Part shown: positions 22,679 through 33,228 of the stretch, in pieces
How the letters are laid out: each line of letters opens with the position of its first letter
Numbering within the stretch: the first letter of the stretch is position 1
Origin: Mesaphorura yosii
Taxonomy: Eukaryota > Arthropoda > Collembola > Poduromorpha > Tullbergiidae
NCBI GenBank assembly: GCA_009869945.1
Contig: WIXG01000576.1
Span: 1 to 36,786, forward strand
Direction of reading: 5' to 3'
Length of the DNA stretch: 36,786 bases
Made by a program: the position numbers and the translations under genes
Notes under the pieces: generated by a model
Databases searched by the model: none
What the model was told of the DNA's origin: nothing
What the model saw: only the letters and a program-made list of their open reading frames with translations

Positions 22679-24475
22679 ACCCTCGGCTTCCGTTTTCCAA
22701 CAACCGGCCAAATTGTTTATCGATGCGGGCGGGAGAAGAGCAGTGCGGAGGTTTGGCAGCGGACAGTCGGCAAAAGACGGAGGAAGTGACTGCGATGGTG
22801 GCCGAGACGCGAGAACGATAATGTACGGCCATAATCGGGCTGCGGGAGGATTTATTTGCATTCCGCACGGCACGGAGCCATAAAAGATGACCGGTGACGG
22901 CGAGCGCACGGTCGCTCGTTCCAAAGCCATCTCCTGTTTGCCCAAAAATTATCGTCAGGAGGAAATCGCATGCAAAATGGCCCCAGCGCCCAGCCAGGCC
23001 AGTCGACTCCGCTGACTTTCTGGCATTCATCCAGTTAATTATAACAACCACGCAGAAATCAATATAAATGCAAATACTTTGGTGGCTTAAAAAGTTGGTC
23101 GGTCGGTCGGAAGAGGAGCAGCGGAGTGCAAGTCGGGGCTCGGTAATCTCGCCCGCCGTGTCCGACTCCTTCAAAACAATTCAATTACCGAGCGGCTCAA
23201 AGCCAGCCAGTAACTCGTTTTTCGTTGCTCTGTGCACGGAGCAGAGCACAACACGGCCCAAAGTAACTGACTCCCGCAATCTTGGCAGGCACGATAAACT
23301 TTATATATTATCATTATTATGAGCATTATTATTTTTATATTGCTTTCTCCGCTAGCGACATTTCTCCCAGTCCAAACTTTCCTCTTTAAAGCACGACGCG
23401 ACTCGCCTGCATGCCTTTCCAAAAGCCATCGATATTTTATGGCACGTCAAACCATCAACTCGCTGAAACATGTTCGCAGTTTTTAGTGCAGGTGCTCCGG
23501 AGCACGACACACATAAAACGCAGCACGGAACAACGAGCAACGCGAGAAGAATCGCCGCACGGACGCGTCGGGACGGGTTTTCCATTTCCAATTCGTCTCC
23601 GGAAAGTTTTGCTGGCAGTGGGAGTTTTTGTTCGAATAACCGCAATTATCAAAATTCAAATCTCCACTCGGGACTCGAGACGCCGTGATGATGACATAAA
23701 CGGCCGAGGAAGAACAATGAAAAGGAAGCGTGTTTGAGTTTGTGTTCTTTACTTGCTCAGTCACACGTACGCCTTCGTATTTTTCGCATTCATGCTTTTA
23801 TTTACGCTTGAGAAATCTATTTACAAATCTTTTGCCTCGACGCATTTTGCATTTTTGTACGGTGCGCGATGAAAGCGTGCTTTTTCAACGTCCTCAGCGG
23901 AGCTGTCACTCGAAATTCGAGTCGATGGTCGGGCAGCACTTCAATGAGTTCAGGTTTTATGCGTCTTGTTGCATTCTTGTTTCTCTGCGTCTTTGTCTTG
24001 GTTTCGGCACGAAATTATCTGGAACAACGTCGAAGAGTCGCAGATCGGATTTTATTCAGATTCAAATTCAGACGAAAGTTTGCGTGCGATTTGGATTTGG
24101 CTGATGGCATGATAACGGGAGTAATGGAAATGACGATGGTGTTCGAGAGCGGAGAAAGGAGGACGAGAGAAAGGAGGGGAAAGGTGAGTGGAAGTATTTC
24201 ACTTTTTGGCAAAATCCCATTTTGTATCTCTGCTGGATTTCTTCTGGCCGTGATGCACTTTAAATTCTTGGAGCTGCTGCGAGGCGAACGGCTACGCCAC
24301 TTTTCTGTTTCTGCGAGGCAGAACGGTATTTTCGTATTTTTCGTACTTGTGATAATGCGGAATGGCCGAGACAATAAAACGTTGTGCGGATCGACTTTCT
24401 CTTGTGACTCTGGCGTGACGAAGGGTTTGGAAACGCATTAAAAAGTTTTCGCCTCACTTTTCCCATTCTTCCGAT
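22679..24475. other. Spacer between the convergent genes
   Basis: Tail-to-tail spacer between the receptor gene (+) and the WDR91-like gene (-). It holds a GGTC run (23097-23110), an AT-rich patch (about 23299-23341) and one long plus-strand frame listed separately. No WD40 exon is recognised on the minus strand, which matters for the WDR91-like gene. Confidence 0.6.
23956..24441 (+). CDS. Doubtful open frame with signal-peptide-like start
   Basis: The frame is open from 23869 to 24441. An internal Met begins MRLVAFLFLCVFVLVSA, which looks like a signal peptide, followed by a basic stretch (YLEQRRRVADRILFRFKFRR). A good splice donor (AAAG|GTGAGT at about 24183) lies inside, so the first part could be one exon of a secreted peptide gene. 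I recognise no family. Frames of this length are expected a few times by chance in a window this size and others here are clearly non-coding, so this is weak. Confidence 0.12.
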   Translation, partial: FMRLVAFLFLCVFVLVSARNYLEQRRRVADRILFRFKFRRKFACDLDLADGMITGVMEMTMVFESGERRTRERRGKVSGSISLFGKIPFCISAGFLLAVMHFKFLELLRGERLRHFSVSARQNGIFVFFVLVIMRNGRDNKTLCGSTFSCDSGVTKGLETH

Positions 24476-24481
24476 TTTAAT
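24476..24481 (-). terminator. Variant poly(A) signal of the WDR91-like gene
   Basis: ATTAAA on the minus strand about 34 nt after the TAA stop at 24515. ATTAAA is the commonest variant of AATAAA. Its closeness to the stop supports the gene really ending here, but it is a short motif. Confidence 0.3.
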
Positions 24482-24514
24482 GTCCGACGACGAAAGGCGA
24501 GTCCCGGAATTATT

Positions 24515-24723
24515 TTACTTGGGCTGAGCAATTGAGAAGAAGTCGTCCATAATTTCCACGGCGTATTGATTTTTTGGGCAGACTTCGGCGACTGCCCACG
24601 TCCGGTGGAAGATCACGTTCAGAAAGTTGCGGATAGAGACGAAGAAGGCCTCGCGGTAGTTGCGATTCGCGTACATGAAGAAGGGCGGGTGCGACTCGTC
24701 CAAACTTTTCAGATGGCTCAGCA
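24515..24723 (-). CDS. WDR91-like last exon
   Basis: Acceptor TGTTGCAG ends at 24724; the first two bases complete a Leu codon with the previous exon, then 68 residues and TAA at 24517-24515. LSHLKSLDESHPPFFMYANRNYREAFFVSIRNF is cut here: the conserved part corresponds to the PTFxxYFxRQWxDT..VSLxNFL segment of WDR91. The final residues, from HRTWAVAEVC to FFSIAQPK, have no counterpart I know. A weak donor (CCCAA|GTAAAA) overlaps the stop. Confidence 0.8.
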
Positions 24724-27700
24724 CTGCAACAGAAACAAATTCAGTCAGCTCAGCCAAGAAATGAATGAGAAAAAACTAATTAGCAAAGAGCCCTGCCTTT
24801 ATTTACATGCGTGCGCGCGGAGAGAGATCAAATAACGACGGAATGAATGGCTTATTTGGGTATACATTTCAAACTTTTCATTTTCGCAGATTTCAAACCC
24901 GAAATGAAGAGCCGGTGCTCAAATAGACTCGCAGAGTTGCGAAATGAGTTTCCAAGCCGACTTCGGCACATTCCCGTTCAATGTATCATTATTTCCAAGA
25001 GTAAACTCAACTTTGCACATTCCAACAACAAAATTCAAGTCATTTTCCCCATTTTGCACAATGTGGCCTCATTCCACAGACTTTTGAAATTACCTTCCTT
25101 CAATCCTTTAAACTTTCTCAAAACACACTTCTCGCTTGACCTTCCTTTCTGTTTATCTTTCTCACAAACAGCCCGCAGACTGAATGAAGTGAAGCGAAGA
25201 AAAGCAGCAGCGGCCTTCGACCAGCAAGCAGCAAACGCAAAAGCAAAGCCAAAGTCAGCCACCGACGCCTCTGCAAGCCAGCCGACCGATGGACCGACCA
25301 ACCGACTCCTGAATATTCCATTAATGACATGTCCTGCAGCGATAAATACATCGAGATGCCATCGAGGCTGGCCGAAATGAAGAGGCGAGATGGAGTTTAA
25401 GCACGACATTCGAGCATAACCACAATTGAATGAGAAGGTGCACATAACTAACGTTTCATTCACTCGAGCCCCGTCTCCGTCTCGCTCGTAGTGTCTCTCC
25501 GCTCACTTTCCAATTCAATTGAATTACGGTAACAATTTCAAGCATTCTCTCGCCTCGCCGCAGCAGCTCCTCAGCGACCAGTGACAGCGACACGGTTCGC
25601 TACTTGTCTTTGCATTCCGGAGACTCTGCGTGACATCGCATGTCGCTGTGGTCTGGCGCTCCTCCTGGCGCGGAACTGCGCAGTTCAAAGATGAGATGAA
25701 AATGACGTGACGGTGTTTAAGATTTACGCTTCACCCGCCGTGGCATTTCCGGAGGAATGTCACGACGTCCTCGCAACTCTCCTTTGCGCTCAGCATCCGT
25801 CGAGGCAACGCAAAGAGCCGAGGTAGTCGTTTGATTGACACGGCAAATGAAATGAATCCGCTTTCGGTCGGGGTGAGCGTGTCAGAGTGCTGTGCAAATA
25901 AACTCGTGCCCGTACCGTGCTGCTGCAGCCACCGTGGAGTGGTCGCACGCTAATTGTGATTGAATGGAGCTCGCGACCTGAATTCAGGGGTCTGCATTGT
26001 GCGCCTCATCACGACAACAAAAGCATCCAATTTACCATCCTTGCTTGCTTGTTTAGTTTAAAGGCCCGACAGCATCGCTCGCTCGCTGAATTCTGAATGC
26101 GCGATTTGAAACATTTCATTTGTCGCTTCGGATTAGTGTCGCGGCTTTCTCTACGAGACTCGAGAGAGCTTTCTCTACGAGACTCGAGAGAGCTTTCTCT
26201 ACGAGACTCGAGAGAGCTTTCTCTGCATTCTCTGAGTGAGTGTCCGAATTCACAAGAGACAGAAATTAAAGCGACTCATCGAACTCGGCCTACTCACAAA
26301 GCACAGTAGCAAAGAAAAGCAATGCGGGCCGATGCGATGGAAGTTGAGGACTTTTCGCAATGAATGGCGATGACGATGGCGAATTTGGCATTTTGCGCAC
26401 TGGGTTCGTGCAGGTGAATTTTACGAGTTTCGGATGCATCGATGCTGCTGCTGGTTGCTTGGCGGTGTCTTGCCCGGGCTCGCAGCACAGCACCGCACAG
26501 TTCAGAGGAGCGTGCATAAATTAAAGCAGCCGTGTCATCCTGCCCACTCGCCTAGGAGTCGAGCCGATGCGTCTGAGATTAAACGTTTCGCAATGCACGT
26601 GAGCATGTTTTATGATTTGAGTTTTATGGTTTCGGGCAAAAGAGAAAAAAGTAATTTGGGAGCCCGCGCGCGCAAGGAAGGAAGTTGGCAAAAGCAATAT
26701 TACATTACGAAACTACTAAAAACTTCAATTTAATATTACAAATTCAGCATAAATCAGACTTGAGACATCAAAACAAGAAATGGATGCCTTCCTGCTCCGT
26801 TTCGTGGAATGGAAATACGCAAGTTACGACCAACGAGCACAGCCGTAATCAAAATGCAAAGAGCCGGTGCATTTTCGGAATAATTCATGGATTGAACGGC
26901 AAATAGCAAACAGCAAATAGCAAAATACGTACAAACTGCACGACAAGGTAAGGCTTCTGATTTCTGCCTTTTAGTTTTCTAGGAGCACGAGTATGTGTTT
27001 CTAGGTAAGAGACTTACAGAACCATTCCTTCCATTCAGGGTAGGGGCTCAGCTCCGCGTGCATCTTCTCGAAGAATTCGCCAACCTTCTCCCGCCGGCCC
27101 GCACGCAACGCCTCGATGAGGTAGAATTTGTACAGCCCAAACTCGTACTTCTTGATCACTGATAAAGACACGAACGAGAACGAGTGAGTTGGGAAATCGA
27201 ACATCAAACAACGGGAGCGGGCGTGGGCGCCAGAAATAGAATTCCGATTGGATTGTTCCGCATTGCATTGCATTGCGCTGCACGGCTCGCTCGGTTGAGA
27301 AAGTTGATGAGGACACGATATTAATATTACGTGGATGAGTGAAGAAGATTCGGGCACGCAGAAGGAAGAAGAAAAGTTTTGCGTTTCGCCTGCACGAAGC
27401 CCTGTCTGCCTGTAGTGGAGGAATAATGGCATTGGCGTTGCCTTTGCCGTGACAGGCGAAATAAGGCCTTGCGTAATCATATCGTAATGGTCACGACGAT
27501 AAGAAATGGCGAGTGGAGTGCCTCTCGGCGGCTAGCTGGCTCCACCGGCAGAAGAGGAATGAGTAAGCTGGAAAGTTTTCTGGACAACAGCAAAATAAGA
27601 GGAAAGTCTCATCATATATTATTATTGTCCTTGGTCGCAAAACGGGAAGGCAGGCAAGGCAAGGCTGACCGGCCACGTGCAGACGCGGCTCAAGCTCCTC

Positions 27701-30334
27701 CGTTCTAATGTTATTATAAAGTTAACCAGCTGAGCGAGCTGCCACGAAGCCCTGCACCGCACCGCCTACGTACTTTCCACTCCAACTTTTTGGTCACTCA
27801 TTCTCCGATTCGCATCTCGCGAAAAATATCAACTCAACTCTCGATTGAGCGAGTTGCTTGTGAGTTGCTTGTGAGTTACGAGTTTTATGTGCGCTGCAGA
27901 GACGAATGCATAAAGAACACAAAGGAAACTTCTTCCTGAGAGAGCGAAATGACAGAATTTGCAGAACAGAACGGAGAATTGGGCAATGGCGACGACGTTC
28001 TTGCTTCTGGAGCCAAAGACAAGTTTGCAGAGAAGAGCACGAAGAGTACGAAGAGAGACTTACCGCTGGTGTGTGAAGGGGCCAGTCGAGCGAAGAATTT
28101 TCCCTGCAAGTAACTCCAGAGATCCCGGAGGCCGCCGAGATCAGATGAGTCAACAAAGAGTGAAAGATCCAAAACTATTTTGTCAACCTGAAAACACAGA
28201 AGAAAGTCAACATCAATACACAAACAAACACACGGGCTGTCCACCTTTTCTGTCACGAGCAGCAACCTCCGACGCGCCCGCAGCAGCGCCTACCCGTCAT
28301 TTCAACCGGAAATCAGCCTCTTAATTTCCGCATCGGCCGTCCTCCCCCTCGGCCGGCACACAACAGGCGTACAACGCAACAAATTGAAAATAAAGTTGCC
28401 ACAAAAGAAACAGATTTGCCCGACCCGATTTCGATTTGCGGCTGTCGCCTCCACTCGTTCACCTCCGGACAGGCCGATTCTCGTCTCAAAGGCCCATTTT
28501 GTGACTCACCAGGGGCCCATTCCTTTCACGACCTCATCACAAAGCAGAAGATCCAAAGCCCGAGTGCATTTCTCTCGTTTAATTGGCCACAAGCGTCTCT
28601 CCACTCAAACATTTCAACCGGCGACGGATCAGATGACCAGAATCAAAAAGAAACGCGACAAAATTGATTTCTCAGCTACCGTGCGCATTTCGACTCTTTC
28701 AGCGCCTGCCTTCCTGCCTGCCTACCGTGTTTCAATTTCAGCGACTCGTGTCGCACAATGAAAAGGTCACTGAAAGGCTGCTGGCTGACCACTCCGTCTT
28801 CATTTTGTCCCTGAAGAGGCATTCACTCGACCGGCATGCGATTCTCTGTCTCTTCCCTCTCCAGAATCACAGGACATGTTTACATTTCATTTAATCTTTC
28901 TTTCTCTCAACTTTCTCTTTATGGCGTGGCCTGGACTCGCGCTCGCTCTCAATCGACTCGTTCCTCTGCCGCTGCCCGCAATGCACAGGGGAAAAGAGAA
29001 GAAGAGCAAAAGAGAGCAAGCAGTTTCTTATCTCCTGGCTGCCTCAGCGACCACAGCGACCTGGCCTTCGCCTTCGTTTGCATGCATGTACACGTGAACG
29101 AAAGGATGATTGAGCGCCGGCTGACCCGGCTAGATCGGCTCCCGTTGACACCGCCCGCCACTCGCGACTCATCTCAAAGGAGAATTACGCCACCGCCACG
29201 AAGAAACGCAAAGTTGTTGAAGTTGTTTTGTTACTCGCCTTCCTTTGTTCGATTCCTTTGCCCAGTGAGTCGTGACACACTTGACTCGGACTTGGACTGA
29301 CTCCTTTCTTGTGTCATTACAGATCGACTCCGACCTGCCTGGCACAAATTAAACAAAGACAGACAACAAGACAGGCAAACTTTTGCAGGTTCAGCCAAGC
29401 CAAGCTTATTTGGCTTAGCGTCCTCAGCTCCATCGGAGCGTTCGCGTCCACAGAAAGTCTGCAGTCTGGGCACGGCACGGCAGGAGACTCACTCGCACTT
29501 GAGCGGCGAGCGTCTCTCTTTTCAATTTCAGAGACTCGAGTGGATTTCTAATTTAACCTTTGCTTAACTCCCCGCCTTTTAATTTGTATGCATGCTACTG
29601 TCTCTCTCGCGCGTGGTTGTTTTCTCCGCTTGTACCTGCAACAGCAACAGTAGCGGCAATAGCAACACAGCCCAAAGCAAATAAGGAGACAGCCTCAAAC
29701 AAGTTGATTATTACGGCATGCGATATGAAGCCATTTCGCCCAGCAGCAGCAGCAGGAGGAATTTTGGAGGCTCGAAACTTGATTTGATTTGAACTTTAGG
29801 TTTGAGCACTGCACATGCAAATTAAAAGAGAGCGAATGCGAATATGCGAATACGCGAATGAAAGCTGGCCCGGCACAATTCGGGCAGAGGAGAGATTTGA
29901 GTGTCGATTTAATTTCCAAGCGCTGTCCGGATGAGAAATGGGGGTCGGGTCGCTGCTACCTGGCCGGAATCCGATATCAGGCAGGCAGCGCGCCAGGTCA
30001 GAGCCGCAGCCACAGCCGCAGCAGCAGCAGGGCTTGTGTTCGTTTGGCTCGGAATGAGGGTCCAAACAAACTAACAAACATTGGAATTTTTGTGTTTCGC
30101 AGATAATAAAACTTCTTCCACTTGATCACGTAGCGCACATAAAAGGAAATTATTACTTTAATAAATTACCTTTAAAATTGCAGCCTCTTCTTTTGGCCCA
30201 ATTTCATTTGTTGCTTCAAAAACCAATTGTGCGCTGTTCCCGGCTTCCCGAAACCACTCGCATTTGTCAAACTGCGAGGCTTCGACTCGAAAAGAAATAC
30301 GCCATTTGCTTTGCTTTGCTGAGCCTTCTTCCAT
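24515..30334 (-). CDS. WDR91 N-terminal-domain protein, apparently without WD40 repeats
   Basis: Minus-strand exons 28187-28064, 27158-27018 and 24723-24515 splice in phase and align with the WDR91 N-terminal region: VDKIV...LRDLWSYL, then FYLIEA...EFFEKM...EWKEWF, then MYANRNYREAFFVSIRNFLNVIF. WDR91 is a Rab7-associated late-endosome protein that limits PI3P production; that role is family knowledge. With the candidate first exon (30334-30170) the product is 212 residues, against about 750 for human WDR91. The frame diverges after NFLNVIF and stops 35 residues later, and I see no WD40 repeats before the receptor gene. No frameshift or internal stop breaks the exons, so a short functional paralogue seems likelier than a pseudogene. 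A splice from within the last exon to unseen WD40 exons cannot be excluded. It converges on the receptor gene. Confidence 0.8.
24724..27017 (-). other. WDR91-like intron (2.3 kb)
   Basis: Begins GTAAGT (minus) at 27017 and ends TTGCAG at 24724, phase 1. It contains the palindromic 24-bp tandem repeat at 26146-26224. No nested gene recognised. Confidence 0.8.
26146..26224. repeat. 24-bp palindromic tandem repeat, three perfect copies plus a part
   Basis: Three identical 24-bp units (26146-26169, 26170-26193, 26194-26217) and the first 7 bases of a fourth. Each unit contains TCTCTACGAG and CTCGAGAGA separated by one A. These pair with a single bulge, so each unit is itself a hairpin. It lies in an intron of the WDR91-like gene. 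On the plus strand it encodes a repeated LRDSRELS in a short chance frame. Confidence 0.95.
27018..27158 (-). CDS. WDR91-like exon with EWKEWF
   Basis: Acceptor TTTATCAG ends at 27159, donor T|GTAAGT at 27017; 141 nt, entering and leaving in phase 1. Encodes IKKYEFGLYKFYLIEAL, then EKVGEFFEKMHAEL and PEWKEWF. These match the WDR91 stretch around LFRFYLV...KAQEFF...EWKDWF. The identity at FYL, EFF and EWKxWF is the strongest link to this family. Confidence 0.88.
27159..28063 (-). other. WDR91-like intron (0.9 kb)
   Basis: Begins GTAAGT (minus) at 28063 and ends TATCAG at 27159. Nothing else recognised inside. Confidence 0.85.
28064..28187 (-). CDS. WDR91-like exon with VDKIV and LRDLWSYL
   Basis: Acceptor GTTTTCAG ends at 28188; donor G|GTAAGT at 28063. 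It opens in phase 0 with VDKIVLDLSLF, continues DLGGLRDLWSYLQGKFFARL and ends HTS. This matches WDR91 VDKIVDQL...[20 protein letters not shown]. The exon starts exactly at VDKI, so the upstream LisH part must be on another exon ending in phase 0. Confidence 0.88.
28188..30169 (-). other. Putative WDR91-like intron (2.0 kb)
   Basis: Intron if the candidate first exon at 30334-30170 is right. It contains no other frame I recognise. A good minus-strand donor near 28510 ends a short frame with no LisH-like sequence. Confidence 0.4.
29832..29858. repeat. GCGAAT-type hexamer array
   Basis: Alternating GCGAAT, ATGCGAAT and ACGCGAAT units, the opposite orientation of the array at 15715-15790. It lies in the putative first intron of the WDR91-like gene. 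Confidence 0.8.
30170..30334 (-). CDS. Candidate first exon of the WDR91-like gene
   Basis: From an ATG at 30334 the frame encodes 55 residues and ends AAG|GTAATT in phase 0, as the next exon requires. The end, DKCEWFREAGNSAQLVFEATNEIGP cut here, has the size and rough pattern of the LisH helix pair that precedes VDKI in WDR91, but the similarity is weak. The start context is poor (T at -3, G at +4) and the frame is open upstream to about 30454. A different first exon is possible. Confidence 0.35.
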
Positions 30335-33060
30335 GAAGACTCGCGAAACCGACGCCCGTTTTGCACAACAAAATTCAGCGCAAGCAAACAGTACAGTGCA
30401 GCGATGGAAGATAATTACGAGAGGCTTTCTTGGCCGTGGCCGTACACGCGCCACCTGCGTGTATTAACATACAGATTACATTTTGGCCTTGGCAATTTGA
30501 CTCCAACTCCAATTTCAGCCTCAAATTGAAATATTCTCCGTCTCTGCCCTTCCAAACCCCAGCCATTTCGTTAACGTAACGCGACGCGGCGGAGCAGTTC
30601 ATTCGTGTCTCACATATTTTATTACACCGAATTAATCTCTCATGCCATGCCGAAGAAAATTGATGGGGCCGAGGAAGACAAAGGCTGAGAGCAGAACGGC
30701 GCGGCGGCACAGAAGCACGTCGACGAAACGCCAGCCAAGAAGCAGGCGAAATTAAGTATGTAAATGAACAACTCGCGAAACACGAAAGAAATCCTTACAC
30801 AACAAGCACGGAGTAGAGCAGCGCAGGGAAAAGTTTGCGAAAAATCTAAACTCAAAGAAAAACTCAAGTTTCGCAACTCGCAAACTTATTTGACTTCGGA
30901 AATTTCCGGGGATCAGGCGACGAAACACAATAGGCAGGAGCAGAACACATGGAATTTGCCATTTGCCTTTTGCAATTTGCAGGTACTTCATTATTTACAC
31001 TGCACACTGACGAATGGTGAATAATTGCGACTGATGACTGACGAGGACGCGTGAGCGAACAGCGAAGTGAAGGAGATTAGCAAGCCAGGAGCCAAGCCGA
31101 CAAATCATAAATCCGTCCCGTCGGTGCGATGGCGCATGGCGGGGGAGACGATAACAATTTCCCTAATAATTAGCTTCCTTCCGATTCCACCGTTCACTTC
31201 AGAATAGCTTAGAGCTCAAAGCAGCTTGTCTCGATGGAGCCCGTCCATCACGAAACACGCCACAGGCTGGATTTATTAGCCCGCGTACAGAACAGACTCG
31301 ACTGGCAGGCAGAAGTTGTGAAATAATTTGCATTTCTTGTGAGGCTCGGATCAAAGATGAATGTGTCGGAGGATGAAGATGAATATTAAACTCCTCAACT
31401 AACACCTTGCCCGTTTATCCGCACGGTACGGCTGTGTCTTTGTAGACAAAGCAACGCAACGCAACGCGGCAGGAACGGAAGAGCTCTTCAGCAGCCTAAA
31501 AGAGTAAAATAAAAGAGCGGATGCTGCCGTGCTGTGCTGAGCCACGCCACGCCGCGGCCGGATTCGTGCGCTGAATTCCACACAAGCACTTTCTCTCTTC
31601 ATCCAAAGCAAAAGCACTACTTGATACTTACTTTTCGACATGAGACTAAATAAATTCAGATTCGACTCACTTTCTTTTCTTTCCCTTCTGAAATACGAGC
31701 AGGCTTCGTCGTAACTCGAATCGTAGTCGGTAACGAGACACGTGCCAATAAATTCTAAACGCTGCCGCTCAAATTAGCTTCATTAAGAAATTTCAGCCTG
31801 CCCAGACACACAAAACACAAAATCACGGTCGGTCGAGTGGTCGCCGAAGCTTTGGCGAAGGACGATGCGGGTTTTGCTTTATACAATGGAAAAGTGAAAA
31901 GTCCGCGTGTAAATTTGCTGTCTTTCATTCGCATATTTAAAACACATACCCGCACTCGCTTTTCAGCGCCAAACGCCTTCGACATGTCCTTCTGCGCACA
32001 CTGTGCGAATGCTTCTTGGCCCATTCAAGTCGAATTGACAAAAGCGGGCGGGAGTGAGCGACTCGTCGTCGGCGGGCGTAATCGCGTAATTCATTTTGTG
32101 TCTAATCAAACAAACGCGAGGCTCTTTTAGCGTAATGAGATTAGTGCCCGGGAGCGGCGACCGAGGACAATTGCCAACTGCCAACTGCAGCCGCAACCAG
32201 AGCGAAGCGACCGGAGTCAAGAATTATGCGAGCTTTTAAGGAGCGGAGCGACTGCGCTGCTGAGTGCTGGCCGGGCCGCCCGAGGCGGTGGCGGAGCGCT
32301 AGCGCTTGGAAAATATGGGCCGCGGCAGGAGCCCATCTGTCACTTAATCAATAGCTGAGCCGAGGCAGGCAGGCAGGTAACGTGCAGGTAGCGAAATGAC
32401 TTTTCCGTTTGTGCCACCGGATTGAGTGATGAAGGAGTCGGGAGTGGGCGCACGTACGTTCACTTCAGCACTGCTGCTTGTTGTGTTCTCCTTAATAATA
32501 AAAAATGTCACCTAAATCATCTATCTATCTCATCCAGACTCCTGTCTGCTGTCTCCGACCGACTCGACTCCGTTCTCGTTATCATTCCAGCTCTGCTTGC
32601 TCTCTCCCTAATAAATTCCTTTAGGTGAAAGCACACACGAAAAAAGGCCCGAGACAAGGCCCCAGAAAGAAATAGAAAACTTTTCATTTTTGTACTTCCG
32701 ACGCGCACGAGAAGAAATGAGAGTTTATATTTGATTACTTCCATTCCATGCGAGGCGATGCGACGGGTAGGAACGGAGCTGGCTCTGCTATCTCTGCCCG
32801 AATCATTTATGCATATTTATACGGACTGTCGGTCCATAAAAGCAGCTCATGCAAAGAGAAAGCAGCCAGCAGTAACAGCCGAGACGTCCTTTGCCTTTAT
32901 CTCCCTCTGTGAGGAGAAAAATCTTCCGAAAGTGAAAGCACAACGCTGACAACACGAACACACGAATTCCAACACATCAAAGGTAACTTTCTCCTTCTCT
33001 ATGCTGCGCTCCGATTCGGACTTCGGATAGACAACACGGAGATAAGTCGGATTGAAAATA
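30335..33060. other. Intergenic region, probably with the WDR91-like promoter
   Basis: No exon recognised in 2.7 kb on either strand. It should contain the promoter of the minus-strand WDR91-like gene and the 3' flank of a possible gene ending at 33078. A CAGG run is at about 32362-32377. Open frames here are Arg/Ser/Cys-rich and look like chance. Confidence 0.5.
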
Positions 33061-33066
33061 TTTATT
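33061..33066 (-). terminator. AATAAA downstream of a possible terminal exon
   Basis: AATAAA on the minus strand, 11 nt after a TAA at 33078-33080. The tight spacing raises the chance that the frame upstream is a real last exon. Confidence 0.3.
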
Positions 33067-33077
33067 TGAGCCTTGTT

Positions 33078-33228
33078 TTACGAGAAATCCTGGACCTTTA
33101 CATAGACGGGCTCGTCTTCGCCCTCCTGCATTCTGGGCCGCCCGAGATCAATACTTTGCCTGCCCCGTTCGTTCAAGTGCTCGCCTTTCAACAATTCAAG
33201 ACATATTTGCTTTTTGTCGAAGCAGGTC
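33078..33228 (-). CDS. Possible terminal exon of an unidentified minus-strand gene
   Basis: The frame reads KKQICLELLKGEHLNERG, then GRPRMQEGEDEPVYVKVQDFS and TAA. It is rich in Glu, Lys, Asp and Val, unlike the shadow frames nearby, and is followed by AATAAA. A possible acceptor (TGGTAAG) ends at 33229, but it lacks a pyrimidine tract and falls in a repeat. I recognise no family, and no upstream exon was found. It may be chance. Confidence 0.25.

Noticed and set aside
24015..24374. 119-codon minus-strand frame examined as a source of WD40 repeats
   Set aside because: No WD or GH dipeptides and no beta-propeller pattern; it does not continue the WDR91-like gene.
26097..26309. 70-codon plus-strand frame with LRDSREL repeats
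   Set aside because: The repeated peptide is simply the 24-bp tandem repeat being a multiple of three; no start context or homology.
27035..27316. Minus-strand frame alternative over the WDR91-like exon
   Set aside because: Shadow of the exon at 27018-27158, which matches WDR91 in the other frame.
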